Assembly (NCBI GenBank): GCA_033961575.1
Contig: CM066736.1
Coordinates: 5,551,501 to 5,615,500, forward strand
DNA: 64,000 bases
From: Aselliscus stoliczkanus
Lineage: Eukaryota; Chordata; Mammalia; Chiroptera; Hipposideridae
Reading direction: 5' to 3'
The position numbers were made by a program, and so were the translations under genes. Shown in pieces: positions 48,872-59,729 of this stretch. Each line of letters begins with the position of its first letter. Position 1 is the first letter of the stretch. The notes beneath the pieces were generated by a model. The model saw nothing but the letters and a program-made list of their open reading frames with translations. It did no database searches and was not told the DNA's origin.

Positions 48872-49774
48872 CTGAAAGACGAGCGAAAGAGCACAAGTGA
48901 TTTCTTTCGAAATGTTGCAACTTAAACATCATTCCTTATGATTTTTATACTAATTTTGCTTTTGGAGTATTTTATCTGAAAAGAAATCTTAGTCTATCGG
49001 AGCAAGCAGTAAAATACCGCCCAGTTTACAGATGAGAAAATGAAGGTTCAAAGTAGATAACTCACAAAGGTAGATGATTTCTCTGATATTATAATCTCGA
49101 GCTCCTTTTTAGTCCCACCTCATTCTCTGTGGAAGCAAGCCCTGACTTTGCCTGTGTCTTCCCTTCTCTTTATCCAGCTACACAAAATAAAAAGGTATGG
49201 ATTTTTTAAAAGGTCTGATGGCTGACAGCAAAATGGACCGAGAGTGGGCGAGGCCAGCCTCAAGGGACGCTGAGCGGCACTGAAGGGGCTAAGGGAGGCT
49301 TTGGGCCTTTACAAGGGTTGTGTGCACAGACCGGACTAGAGACCCAGCCATGCGGGGAGTGGGGGAGGGGAAAGCGTTAGAAGGGACAACGCTTTAATTA
49401 AGTGTGAGGAAGGCTGCTTTCTTCCCTCCAGCATCAAGGCAAGAGGAGAATGTTACAGACCAAGAGAACTGGCAAGAAGGGAGAGGTGAGGGATCTGAGG
49501 GAAACTTAGTGAGATTAAGAACCCTATTCATGTAGAGGGAAAGAACAGTGTCCACCACACCGGTGGAAGGCTTCACTTTGAGATAAATGGGAATGTCACC
49601 TTGTCAAAACTCAAAGGGGGAGATGAAAGAATGCATGCAGAGAAAAGGTTCCCAAAAGCAAACAAACCAAAATGAGCTGTCAGGGCGGCCGAGTCCAAGT
49701 TTGCAAGTTCTGAGGCCCTTGTCTTGTTTTCAGGCAAAAGGACTCACCGCCAACCCCTTTCTTTTTTTTTTTTA

Positions 49775-49975
49775 TAACATCTTTATGGAGATATAAGTCA
49801 CATACAATGCCATTCATTTAAAGTGTACAGCTCAATGGGTTTTAGTATATTCACACAGCTGTTCATCCATCATCATGATTTCAGCGCATCTTCATCACCT
49901 CCTATAGAAACCCTTCGCCCTTTAGCAGTCACTGCCCATTCCACACCCCGCTGCCCAGGCCCTCTCTCTTTTGGT
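49775..49975 (-). mobile_element. L1 3' fragment
   Basis: Antisense L1 3' UTR: ATCTTTATGGAGATATAAGT, CACATACAATGCCATTCATT, AAAGTGTACAGCTCAATGGG, TTTTAGTATATTCACACAGC. It ends about 50 bp from the next exon. Confidence 0.8.
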
Positions 49976-50026
49976 TTTAAATAAGAGTTACTAAACCACC
50001 AGGCAGCGCTCAGTGAAGACACTTAC

Positions 50027-50178
50027 AGCGGTTGCCATATACTGGGAGTCGTGGGAGAAGCTTATATGAGTCACGTTGGATCTGGAGTATTTGAAAGGCA
50101 CCGGGGTTTCATTTTCTAAGGACATTGCATCAAGAATGTAAACTGTTCCCTCTGTAAAGCCGGCTCCAAGAAGGGCTC
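50027..50178 (-). CDS. CFAP251: CFAP251 WD-region exon
   Basis: 152 nt, acceptor GTGACTTTAG, donor GTAAGT. Two bases complete Gly. It then encodes [40 protein letters not shown] and [26 protein letters not shown] closes one blade and [15 protein letters not shown] opens the next. Phase 0 at the end matches DVNF. The intron to the previous exon is 340 bp. Confidence 0.95.
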
Positions 50179-50518
50179 CTAAAGTCACAAGCAGAGAACA
50201 CTGATCGGAAAAAACTTCATTCATTCAAGAGACATTGACTCCTAGCCACGCCCATTTTCTAGGAGCTAAGGAGACGGTGACCAATGAGGTTCCCAGAAGG
50301 AGAAAAAGGCTGAAAAGCCTGACAACCCTGACACCCAGGGTTGTGCACTCCGACAGTGCTGAACACAGAGGGCTACAGGGTCCAGAGGGAGAAGGTATCT
50401 CGTCTAGCCTGGTGGAGGGAGGAGGTCAAGCTAAATCCTGGAGCTGCGACAGCAAAGGCCGTAGCCGTGTGGGTCTGTTTCATCTGAAACCCAAGAGAGG
50501 CTGAGAAAAGGAAAATAC

Positions 50519-50769
50519 CTTCCGGGTTGTAGGTCAGACTCTGCACACCAACCCCCTTCTCAAAGATCCTGCTGAAAAGGTATTTTTTCCTTTCGTAATC
50601 CCACACTTTGATCATCCCACAGAAACTCCCAATGGCAATGAGGGGCTGATACGGGTGGCAGGAGATGGCACATATGGCATCCTTGGGCTCTACAAGTAAC
50701 TTCTCAAGTTTGGTCCCATCGGCCGTTAAGTGGTACACTGTCGCATCAGATGTTCCAATGATAAAATTC
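50519..50769 (-). CDS. CFAP251: CFAP251 WD40 exon with canonical WD
   Basis: 251 nt, acceptor TTGGCACACAG, donor GTATTT. The first base completes Arg. It then encodes [80 protein letters not shown] and NPE+G. The [27 protein letters not shown] stretch is a classic WD40 repeat with an intact WD. It is the clearest propeller blade in the window. Confidence 0.96.
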
Positions 50770-51456
50770 CTGTGTGCCAAGGAGAGACCAAAGAGTATCA
50801 GCATTTGCAGGGAACGGGGCATGCCAGCTATTCTGCTTCTAATTGCACGTGAACCGCCTCTGTTGTCTGTAATTTAGTGACATTATTAACCCAACATCTC
50901 CAAAAATATACCACCAGTACCCAACAGCCTCCATTTGCAAGTGAAAAAGCCCACATTTCTACATGTAAATTGAGTCATTAAGTATGCATATGGACAGTCA
51001 GTTGTACAATTAGCTAATCTGCGCATGCAAATATTCATTTGCGTATGCAAATATGGAGTTTGGTGCACACATACAAACTCGCCTGCAAATACTGCAAGGG
51101 TAATTAAGCAGACAAACAGATAATTCAGTCTTGAAATGTTATGGCTATTAATTATCAAATGCCTTTAACCGCACAGCTAGGACAAACTCAGCTTCAAGAA
51201 AAGAGACCAACCTACAGGGAAGGACGCCAGCCGGAGCAGAGATTAGGGATAAACTCTTTTCAGCTTCCAGTCACTCAAGATTCTTAATGTGAAAATAATG
51301 TTTCATTAAAAAAAAAAATGCTTAGTGATTATAATCAGCCAAGGAGGCCCGTCTGCAAACCAGGTAAAGGACTGACTAGGAAGGCCGGTCCTTCTATTTC
51401 ACATCCCAGAAACAAGGAGAACATTCCCCTGCATGCAAACTAAAAACAGACATCAG

Positions 51457-51570
51457 GGGGCCGGCCGAGTGGCGCGGTGGTTGGGTGCTGGCTTAGGAAG
51501 CCAGCGACCCCGGTTCGGGTCCCACATGTGAGGGCCAGTGACACTGCCCTCAAAAAAAAAAAAAAAAAAA
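51457..51570 (+). mobile_element. Short head-only bat SINE
   Basis: GGGGCCGGCCGAGTGGCGCG, GGTTCGGGTCCCACATGTGA, AGTGACACTGCCCTC then 18 or more A. It lies about 40 bp downstream of the donor of the exon at 51608-51802. Confidence 0.9.
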
Positions 51571-51607
51571 GTATCAGTCATTTTTTGATCAATTCTTAAC
51601 AACTTAC

Positions 51608-51802
51608 CTTATCACGAAAGGGTCACCTTTTAAAGTGCAGTCTGGAGGGTAGTTTGATTTTTCGGTAGGAGGGGTGGCCGGAGTCTTTGAAAAGGACAGA
51701 GATCTGATGGAGCTGAGATTGAAGTGGCTGTACCAGTGGACAATGGACAGGGTGTGATCGTAGAACTTAATGTGACCCTTCGCATCGCCTGTGACAATAT
51801 AG
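51608..51802 (-). CDS. CFAP251: CFAP251 WD-region exon
   Basis: 195 nt, acceptor CCATTTCAG, donor GTAAGT. The first base completes Ser (AG+C). It encodes [60 protein letters not shown] and PFVI, ending in phase 2. [15 protein letters not shown] ends a blade, and [15 protein letters not shown] carries a Pro/Thr-rich loop. A short SINE sits only about 40 bp into the downstream intron, yet the donor is consensus. Confidence 0.95.
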
Positions 51803-52004
51803 CTGAAATGGGGATTAACACCAGGATGTTAAATAATAGTAATAAGTATCATCTACTGAACACCAAATTATATGTGAGGCTCTGGATTCTGGGTGTGGCA
51901 AAAACTTCACTTAATACTGCCCCGTGAGCCTGGTTTTACTGTTATCCCCTCTACATCTCGGAAACCAAGGCTCCGAGAAGTGAAGAAATTTGCTCAAGGC
52001 CTGA

Positions 52005-52135
52005 GGTTGCCAGATTTAGCAAATGAAAGTGCAGGATGTCCAGTTAAATTTGAATTTCAGATAAACAATGTGTAACCTTTCAGTATAAGTATATCCCAAA
52101 CTTGCATGGGAGATACTTGTGCCTGGTGACCCTAC
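52005..52135. mobile_element. Half copy of the palindromic MITE-like repeat
   Basis: GCCAGATTTAGCAAATGAAA, GTTAAATTTGAATTTCAGAT, AACAATGTGTAACCTTTCAG, TATATCCCAAACTTGCATGG. It matches one arm plus the centre of the repeat at 3091-3292. Confidence 0.65.
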
Positions 52136-53009
52136 CAGGGTCAAGTGGTTAGGCTCTGCAGGGACCAGGCATATCTCCGTCCACAGTCAGCGCTCTCAGC
52201 TCCATCCTTCCCTGCCTTCCGCCATCAGCCGTGTACAATGGCGGCGCACAGTGATTTACACTCTCTGCCATAAGACTACGGATGATAACAGAGGCCATCT
52301 ACCAGCCCTCCGAAGTCACACAAGCTGCCAATGGGACACAAGCCTCTTTACAGGAAGGCGCTGCCGTTAGAGGGGTCGTAAAACCCTGTCCAGTCATCAC
52401 AGACAACGGCAGTGCCGCATGACAAAATGGCTTTTATTTCCAGTCCTCAGATCCATCCCAAATGGGCTTGCTTTTTTTGAGCCTCTGACATAATTCTAAT
52501 CACGAGGGAAATAGGGGGATGGATTTCCTCTTACATATGCAAAGTGATTAAATGAGGTTTCTGATTAATAAGCAAGGCAGGCAGGCAGAGTAATTGGCTA
52601 AAACATCTTTCACTGCCCTCTGCTGGGCACAAACGACAAAACAGGCCGAGTGTTTTCAGAGACCTTGCCCTTCACCGGCTCCCTGGTCCAGGTTCAGTTT
52701 CATCTAACATGGAGAGAGAAGAAACGACACCTGGTCTTCCCTGGGTCCCAACCCCTGACGCATCCACAATTGATGGCATCATCAACTGCGATTCTACTCC
52801 TGTCTTTTCTCACGAGAGTGAGGATAACAATGCGTTTCTCTTTGTAAAGCCATGCCAGGACCTCACTGCTCCCTGTCTTCAAAGAAAGGAAAAGGAAAGC
52901 AGACGGGTTTTTGGAAAGCAGGTGGCGCAGTGACTCCAACCATATGGGCAGGGAGGGTCCTGGTCTTTAGGGGGGTTTCTCCATCAATTTTGGGAACTTC
53001 TCTACCACA

Positions 53010-53194
53010 CTAACGATGACTATTCCACCTAGAGCTCCACTGTGCCACGCGGTGTGCTAAGAATTTTACATGTCTCACCAAATCCTCATAAAACCTCTCT
53101 GAGGTAGATACTATTGTCGTGCCCATTTTACAGAGAGAAAAAAGAAGGTTGAGCAAAGTTCAGTTCCTTGCCCAAGGTCGCCCAGCAAGAAAGG
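53010..53194 (-). repeat. MIR SINE
   Basis: ACGCGGTGTGCTAAGAATTT, CCAAATCCTCATAAAACCTC, CCCATTTTACAGAGAGAAAA, TTGCCCAAGGTCGCCCAGCA. Confidence 0.85.
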
Positions 53195-53382
53195 AATGCA
53201 TTGTGGTGACGGTTAACTCAGTTAGTTAGAGTGTGGTGCTGATAACACCAAGGTTGATGGTTTGATCCCCGCATGGGCCACTGTGAGCTTCGCCCACCCT
53301 AAAAGAGTCAACTATGCCATTGTAGCATGAAAGCAATGTGTAACCAATGACCATGGCTGTTCCCCAATAAAATTTATTTAAA
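53195..53382 (+). mobile_element. tRNA-derived SINE, third type
   Basis: GTTAACTCAGTTAGTTAGAG, GTGCTGATAACACCAAGG, GGTTTGATCCCCGCATGGGC, ending GTTCCCCAATAAAATTTATT plus A-rich end. AAGAAAGG at 53187-53194 and 53383-53390 is the probable target duplication. The head differs from the main family. Confidence 0.7.
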
Positions 53383-53930
53383 AAGAAAGGGGTACATCTG
53401 GAATGTGAACCCCTTTCTATCTGAGGCTAAGGCTTTAAATGATCATCTCCAAGCCCCGCAGCCTCTCAAAATCACAGCGTTAGTGGACTTTATAAAGCTC
53501 TGTCATAGTTCACCTTTTCATAATGAATGGGTGAATGCTGTTTTGTAATCAGAAGGGAACAATATAGCCAGTCACGTTATTAAAGTATGTAAAATTTAGG
53601 GTGCAAAATAAGCATTTAGTGCACCCTAAAAATTTAGTTACTCTTTGTTTCACAAACACAAAGGGGTTTTTAAAAAGTAATAGATGCCTATGATTAAAAA
53701 AAAAAAAGGAAAAAAAAAGAAAACCAATTAGCACAAATGAGACTATAAAAAGAAGTAAACCCAGCCCCCATGCTTGATCCTAGTTCTCAGTTCTTTTCCT
53801 CAGAGGCAACCAATGTTCCCAGCTAATTTCCCTGGAAATAGTCTATGCATATACAAAATACAGGTATACACTCAGAGAGTTTTAAAATATTTTTACAACC
53901 ATCTATAGCTATTTTAATTAAGTTGATTAC

Positions 53931-54166
53931 CTATCAACTGTAGTGAGCACAGTGATACTCTCGTTCTGCAAATGAACCAGTTTACAGGGTTTGATGTAGG
54001 GAAGGCTCAAAGAGGTGGGAGCGATGGCAGGTGGGCCGTCTACGAATGGCGGTGAACGGTTTATGTCCCAGACAACCAGCTTCCCTTCCATCGTTGCGGA
54101 GAGCATTTGGGTTAAATTCAAATGGAAGATGGACTGGCTAAACTTTCCCACGTGCTTGTTGAATGT
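53931..54166 (-). CDS. CFAP251: CFAP251 WD40 exon with canonical WD
   Basis: 236 nt, acceptor TCTGAAATGCAG, donor GTAATC. It encodes [78 protein letters not shown] and two bases of Ser. [27 protein letters not shown] is a complete blade. The Pro-rich insert [13 protein letters not shown] loops out before the next blade. The open frame continues 25 codons past the acceptor, so the boundary rests on the AG and phase. Confidence 0.93.
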
Positions 54167-54304
54167 CTGCATTTCAGAAGACAGATTATCAGTTACCATT
54201 GGTAATAAATGTAAAACAAAGGACTTATCAACACATAGCATTTTATAGAATACCCTGACATATAGTAGAAAAAAGATAAAGTTAAAAAAAAAAAAAAAAG
54301 GTTT

Positions 54305-54731
54305 GGGGCTGGCCGAGTGGCGTGTTGGTTAAGAGTTGGCTTGGGAGTGCCAGCTCTGAGCAGCAGGGCCCTGGTTCAGATCCCACATGAGGGCCAGTGA
54401 CACTGCCCTCTACAGGTAAGATGGTGAACAAACAGCTTGACCTGGAGCTGGGCTGCCATGAGTCGCCAGCGATGGCGTAGGCTGCAGTGGAGCTGCAGTG
54501 GGCTGCTCATAGAGCTACTGTGAGAGGCTGGCAGCCGGCATGAGCAGCTGTCCAATGGCCAGCGACCGATCTGTCTCACCCAAGAAGAGCGCAATGATCA
54601 CAATATCAACATTGGCCAGTGAAGCAACAACCTCCACAACGAGACTGAAGAACAAAAGGACAGCAACTTGTCTGTTCCCCTTCCCTGATCCCCCAACACT
54701 GTTCCCCTCCCCCAATTCCCCAATAAAATCT
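54305..54731 (+). mobile_element. Full-length bat SINE, plus member of inverted pair
   Basis: GGGCTGGCCGAGTGGCGTGT to CCAATTCCCCAATAAAATCT. AAAAAAGGTTT at about 54294-54304 and 54732-54742 is the target duplication. It lies 138 bp upstream of the exon at 53931-54166. Confidence 0.88.
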
Positions 54732-54949
54732 AAAAAAGGTTTGCTAAGAGAAAGGAGAAGGTTGCGTCCTGTGTTCATTGCACTGCTTGCTGAAAGCAAA
54801 CGAAAGCATGGTCACTGTTTCCATCAGCTCAGCTTCTCAGAGGCCAATAAAGAAAGTGGTGCCCATCATGAGCAGAGGCTTGCTGCAGCTATAGGATACC
54901 ACAAAATAATTCTCCCAGTCAGTCTCCTTGCGATCATCTATTATATGTT

Positions 54950-55411
54950 TGTTTATTTTTAAAGATTTTATTGGGGAATTGGAGGAGGGGAACAGCGTTG
55001 GGGAATTGGGGAAGGGGAACAGATAAGTTGCTGTACTTTTGTTCTTCAGTCTAGCTGTGGAAGACGTTGCTTCACTGGCCCATGTTGGTATCATCATTGC
55101 GCTCTTCTTGGGTGAGGCAGGTCGGTCGCCGGCCTCTGGAAGGCCGTTCACAGCGGCTCTTGGCAGCTCACACCGGCTGCCAGCAGCTCACGCTGGCTGC
55201 CGGCCACTCACTGTAGCCTATGGCAGCCCACTGCAGCAGGGGCTGCAGCTATGCCATCCCAGGGACTCACAGCAGCCCAGCTCCAGGTGGAGCTGTTGTT
55301 CACCATCTTAGCTGTAGAGGGCATTGTCACTGGCCCCTCATACGTGGGATCTGAACCGGGGCCACTGGCGTCCCAAGCCAGCTCTTAACCAACATGCCAC
55401 TCGGACAGCCC
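54950..55411 (-). mobile_element. Full-length bat SINE, minus member of inverted pair
   Basis: AAAGATTTTATTGGGGAATT to CCACTCGGACAGCCC. It lies head to head with the previous copy across about 218 bp. Confidence 0.88.
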
Positions 55412-55729
55412 AACACATATTATATTCTTACCATTACGAATTAAGTACCGTACATAGGAATGCCCTTATTAAATTTGTGCCACATAAAGTCATCTCTCTT
55501 AGATAATGTCTTAGACATGAAGTATAGAAAGGACCCAGAGCAGTGAGTGAACGTTAGCAAAAGAATGAATGAATAAGCCTCAGCAGGCTGTCATACGATG
55601 CGATGAGGTAAGTCTGCCAGGGTTTACCTCTTCTGACCTGAATATAAGATGGTCTGTAAAATAACAGTTGGTCAAGCAAGGGCCTCAAGTTCTAAGGGCA
55701 GCACTGTGTCAATATGAGGCATTTTTATT

Positions 55730-56510
55730 ATTTCAAACTGCAGTCGATCTCATTACTCGTGGATTCCGTATATGTGGGTTTACATACTTGCTAAACTTTA
55801 CCTGTAACCCCAAATCAATCCTCAGGGCACTTTCAATTGCAGACGTCTGCATGTAAGTGCCTTCTTGTTTTAGCTCCCAAATGAGAAACAAGTGCCCTTT
55901 CCATGGTCTGTTTGACGCCATGTTGTTCGTTTTTGTTGTTGTTGTTGTTGTTTTTTTGTGGGGTGTGCTTTTTGTTGGTGATATTGGTGTTTAAATGGGC
56001 CCCCAAACATGATATTGAAATGCTGCCTAGGGTTTCTAAGCACCGAAAGGTTGTGATGTGCCTCGCAGAGAACACATAGGACACATAGAACACGGAGACA
56101 CTGCGGGCTCGTTCTAGGCCACTGCGATACAGCGAGTCAGTTTTTTTGCTGGTGGAGAGTCTTGGCTTCAGCTTGTAAAAACATTCTGTAAAGTGAAGCA
56201 CAACAAAACGAAGCGTGCCTGTACCTGTGTTAGCTGAGTGTCATTCAGGCCCCAGTTCTACTGCTCTTGGCTGAGAGTCCAATGTTAATGAACCAACGTT
56301 ATATATTAAGTAGTGCCTTTAATAGAAACATATGCAAAACAAGGTTGTGTGTCTGTCAGTTGATGAAAATGCTGTGGACACGGGCTGGCAGGAACCCTTT
56401 CCTGTATTTCTCCTAGAAGCCATGATTCAGTATGTGCTAATTCAGGTTCGCAGAGACTTTAGGGAACGGAAGTGCCACAAATAACTAGAGCTGACTGTAT
56501 TTATTTGTTG
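55730..56510. mobile_element. Tigger-like (TcMar) DNA transposon remnant
   Basis: ACTCGTGGATTCCGTATATG near the left end, TTTCTAAGCACCGAAAGG and TTGTGATGTGCCTCGCAGAG inside, and CAAATAACTAGAGCTGACTG near the right end resemble Tigger-family repeats. The internal ORF is dead; a GTT microsatellite (55935-55957) lies within. Confidence 0.45.
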
Positions 56511-56619
56511 ATACTTTGATTTATGAAAAACACAGCTTGCAGACAGAATACTCTTCCCTGTGTCCATCTGTCTCATCATTTTCTTTCCTTTTGGCATGCC
56601 CTCTTAAAAAATAACTTCT

Positions 56620-57049
56620 GGGGCTGGCCGAGTGATAAGTTGGTTAAGAGTTGGCTTGGGACACCAGTTCTGAGCAGCAGGGCCCGGGTTCAGATCCCAC
56701 ATGAAGGCCAGTGACGCTGCGCCCTCTACAGCTAAGATGGTGAACAACAGCTCCATCTGGAGCTGGGCTGCCAAGAGTCGCCGGTGACGGCGTAGGCTAC
56801 AGTGGGGCTGGCCAGCAGCTGGCGTGAGCTTTCATGAGCTGCCGTTAGCCGCCATGAGCCGACATCCAATGGCCAGTGAGCGACTGCCTCACCTGGGAAG
56901 AGCGCAATAGTGATACCAACATGGGTTAGTGAAGCGACATCCTCTACTACTAGACTGAAGAACAGAAGGACAGCAACTTGTCTGTTCCCCTTCCCCAATT
57001 CCCCAACGCTGTTCCCCTCCTCAATTCCCTAATAAAATCTTTAAAAAAC
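56620..57049 (+). mobile_element. Full-length bat SINE
   Basis: GGGGCTGGCCGAGTGATAAG to TTCCCTAATAAAATCTTT. AAAAATAACTTCTG and AAAAATAAACCTCTG flank it. Confidence 0.87.
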
Positions 57050-57334
57050 AAAAATAAACCTCTGTAAGTCATACCAAGAGTGAAGAACAGAAGCAGAAAA
57101 ATCATAAGGTTCTCACTGAGAGCAGATTACCTGGATATCAAGTACCAGAAATGCTGCACAATACAGGACTTGAGTTCCTCCTCAGATACAGCTGCTTCAA
57201 GCAAGCAGGCAGGATAAAATGCTTCCTCCAATACCTGGCTCACCACCTTGCTATTGGCCCTTAAACATCTCAATACCCAGCATCATTTTTTATTACTCTG
57301 AAAACCAAGCAGCTTCAAAAGGTTCCACTTATGA

Positions 57335-57790
57335 GGGCCGGCCAAATGGCGCAGTGGTTAAGAGCTGGTTTTGGGATGCCAGTGGGCCCGGTTCAGATCC
57401 CACATATGAGGGCCAGTGACACTGCCCTCTACAGCTAACAACAGCTCCACCTGGAGCTGGGCTGTGCGAGCCCTGGGGACGGTGTAGGCTGCAGCCCCTG
57501 CTGCAGTGGGCTGCCATAAGCTACAGTGAGCGGCTGGCAGCCAGCGTGAGTGGCTGGCAGCCAGTGTGAGCTGCTAATAGCCGCGGTGAGCGACCATCTA
57601 GAGGCCGGTGACCCATCTGCCTCATCCGGGAAGAGCGCAATGGCAATACCAACATGGGCCAGTGAAGCAACGTCCTCCACAACTAGACTGAAGAACAAGA
57701 AGACAGCAACTTGTCTGTTCTCCTTACTGATTCCCCAATGCTATTCCCCTCCCCCAATTCCCCAATAAAAAATCTTAAAAAAAAAAAAAA
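57335..57790 (+). mobile_element. Full-length bat SINE
   Basis: GGGCCGGCCAAATGGCGCAG to AATTCCCCAATAAAAAATC plus poly-A. TCCACTTATG and TCCACCCATG flank it. Confidence 0.87.
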
Positions 57791-58099
57791 GAATCCACCC
57801 ATGTTCAACTACTTACCTCATTCCAAATTACCTTTCCTTCTTTGTCACATGCCATCAATTCTTTGGGTATTTTCTCATGGTGGTAAACTTTCTTTTCCAA
57901 AAAATATTATTTTTAATAGCATTTCCATTATTTTCAATGACAAATTCAATATGGTAAAGGACCCAACTAAAAATTCCAAATTATTTCCCAATGGCTTGAT
58001 ACAAAGACAGACAAAGAGGAGCCCAAAGTGACTAAGCTTACACATACACATTTATTCTCCACAAAATCAGATGCATAAGAAAGCAACAGGAATACTCAC

Positions 58100-58150
58100 T
58101 TTTTCTGTTAAAAGTGGGGCACTGTGTGTAAGGATACCTCCTTCTTCATA
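58100..58150 (-). CDS. CFAP251: CFAP251 51-nt microexon-like exon
   Basis: 17 codons, YEEGGILTHSAPLLTEK, phase 0 at both ends, donor GTGAGT. I chose the acceptor TTTGTTTGTACTTATCAG because its pyrimidine tract is excellent and its phase fits the upstream exon (ending IYYLW) and the downstream exon (starting TFNK). The frame stays open upstream (GVFFSSDGYFVCTYQ). An alternative acceptor at 58213 would also keep phase 0 and add 21 residues, so the left splice choice is firm and the right one is probable. Confidence 0.8.
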
Positions 58151-58364
58151 CTGATAAGTACAAACAAAATAACCGTCACTACTAAAAAACACACCTGGTT
58201 TCCAAAAGAAGAACTACACAACAACATCAAAATAAATGCTTCTAAACAAGGTCAGAGCTTTGCAATTTCTACAGGGAAGAGAACCTGCTGCCTCCAGGAA
58301 CATCTGAAAACATTCAGAGAAAAAAGCAAATACATTAAAAAATGCCACAGATGATTGTGACTTT

Positions 58365-58970
58365 TATTGAAAATTTTTTTGTAACAGCAGACATAATTTC
58401 CCCTTTGTGCTTCTTGTGAGTTTCTTTTGTTTTTTGTTTTTTTTTGTTTTTTAGGGTTTAATGATGGGTCTTGGATTAACACTTGGTTTAACTTAGCGAT
58501 TTGTTGTTGTTGTTCTTGATTTTTTTTAAAAAAATTACATCTATTGGAGTGACAATGGTTAGTAAAAATACTTAGGTTTCAACTGTGCATTTCCATAATA
58601 CATCACGTATGTATCACTTTGTGTGCTCACATCCGAGAGTCAGTTCTCCTTCCATCACTATATTTGACCCCCTTTATCCTTTTTTTACCATCCCTCCCCT
58701 TACCCTTTGGTGGTAACCACTAAACTGTTCTCTGTGTCTACGAGTTTCTGTTTCTTTGTCTTGTTTCTTTATTGCTCTCAGTTTTATATTCTATATAGGA
58801 ATGAAGTCATATGGTTCTTATCTTTTTCTTTCTGACTTATTTCACTTAGCATAATAATCTCAAGATCCATCCATGTTGTCACAAATGGCAGTGTTTCATC
58901 TTTTCTTGTGGCAGAGTAGTATTCCTGGAATACTACAATGAAATACTACTCTGCCACAAGAGAAGGTGAA
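58365..58970 (-). mobile_element. L1-like insertion with inverted 5' end
   Basis: ATGATTGTGACTTT occurs exactly at 58351-58364 and 58971-58984 and appears to be the target duplication. Inside, GTGGTAACCACTAAACTGTT, TTTCTGACTTATTTCACTTA and GATCCATCCATGTTGTCACA are antisense L1-like text. The far end is a hairpin (58894-58923 against 58942-58971). Confidence 0.75.
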
Positions 58971-58971
58971 A
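58894..58971. repeat. 30-bp inverted repeat with 18-nt loop
   Basis: The arms share TTGTGGCAGAGTAGTATT and its complement, with only two mismatches over 30 bp. It marks the junction between the main L1 body and an inverted 5' piece. Confidence 0.9.
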
Positions 58972-59084
58972 TGATTGTGACTTTAAATGGTCGTTAATGC
59001 AAATCTGAATTCTCCATTTACAAGGCCTTAAAGCTATCCTAATAACCTGAAGCTACAGACTATCAACGAAAATCAGCCAATCAA

Positions 59085-59700
59085 TGTGTTTTTGTTTCTC
59101 AATTTTTATTGAGGTAAAATTCACGTAACATAAAATTAACCATTAACCATTTTAAAGTATACAATTCAGTGGCATTTAGTGTGTTAACAATGCTGTGTAG
59201 CCATCACTCTATCTCATTCCAGGGCACTTTCATCACCCCAAAAGGAAGCCCCTATCCACTGAGCAGTCCCACCTCATCCCCCGGGCCCCCAGCCTCTGCA
59301 AGCCATCAGCCATGTTGTCAGAACTTCATTCCTTTTAATGGCTAATTAATATTCCACTGTGTGGATAGACTACACTTAGTTTATCTATTCATTAGCTGAT
59401 AGACATTTGGTTTGTTTCTACTTCTTGGTTATTGAGAATATTGTTGCTGCAGGCCCCATGGTGTAATGGTTAGCACTCTGGACTTTGAGACTATTGCCGC
59501 TGCTGTGAACATTTGTGCGTATTTGTTTGAATGCCCATCTTCAACTCTTTCAGGTATATACTATACTTAGGAATTGCTGGGTCATATGGTAATTTTATGC
59601 TTAATTTTTGGTGTTTTTTAATTTCATGATTTTGTCCTATGTCAGTATATACATATTGTGGATCCATTTGCTAATTCCTTTCTAAAAGGGAATGAAGTCC
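59085..59700 (-). mobile_element. L1 3' end carrying a tRNA-half insertion
   Basis: Antisense L1 3' UTR: TTTTTATTGAGGTAAAATTC, AGTATACAATTCAGTGGCAT, GGCTAATTAATATTCCACTG, AGACATTTGGTTTGTTTCTA, and after the tRNA piece TGTGAACATTTGTGCG and GGAATTGCTGGGTCATATGG. Confidence 0.85.
59452..59488 (+). pseudogene. 5' half of tRNA-Gln(UUG), retroinserted
   Basis: The 37 nt from GGCCCCATGGTGTAATGGTT to GGACTTTGA match the mammalian tRNA-Gln(TTG) sequence as I know it, from base 1 through the anticodon TTG and one base beyond. The 3' half (T arm, acceptor) is missing, so it cannot be a functional tRNA. It has an A box but no B box. GAATATTGTTGCTG (59436-59449) and GACTATTGCCGCTG (59489-59502) flank it like a decayed target duplication. 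Confidence 0.85.
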
Positions 59701-59729
59701 ATCATCTCAAAAAAAACACCTATATTTTA

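Noticed and set aside
53931..54241. Extending the CFAP251 exon to the ATG at 54241
   Set aside because: A good acceptor (TCTGAAATGCAG) at 54167 gives phase 0 matching the upstream exon. The extra residues before it do not continue the WD pattern.
59452..59488. Functional tRNA-Gln gene
   Set aside because: The match ends just after the anticodon. The anticodon-stem 3' side, T arm (B box) and acceptor 3' strand are missing.
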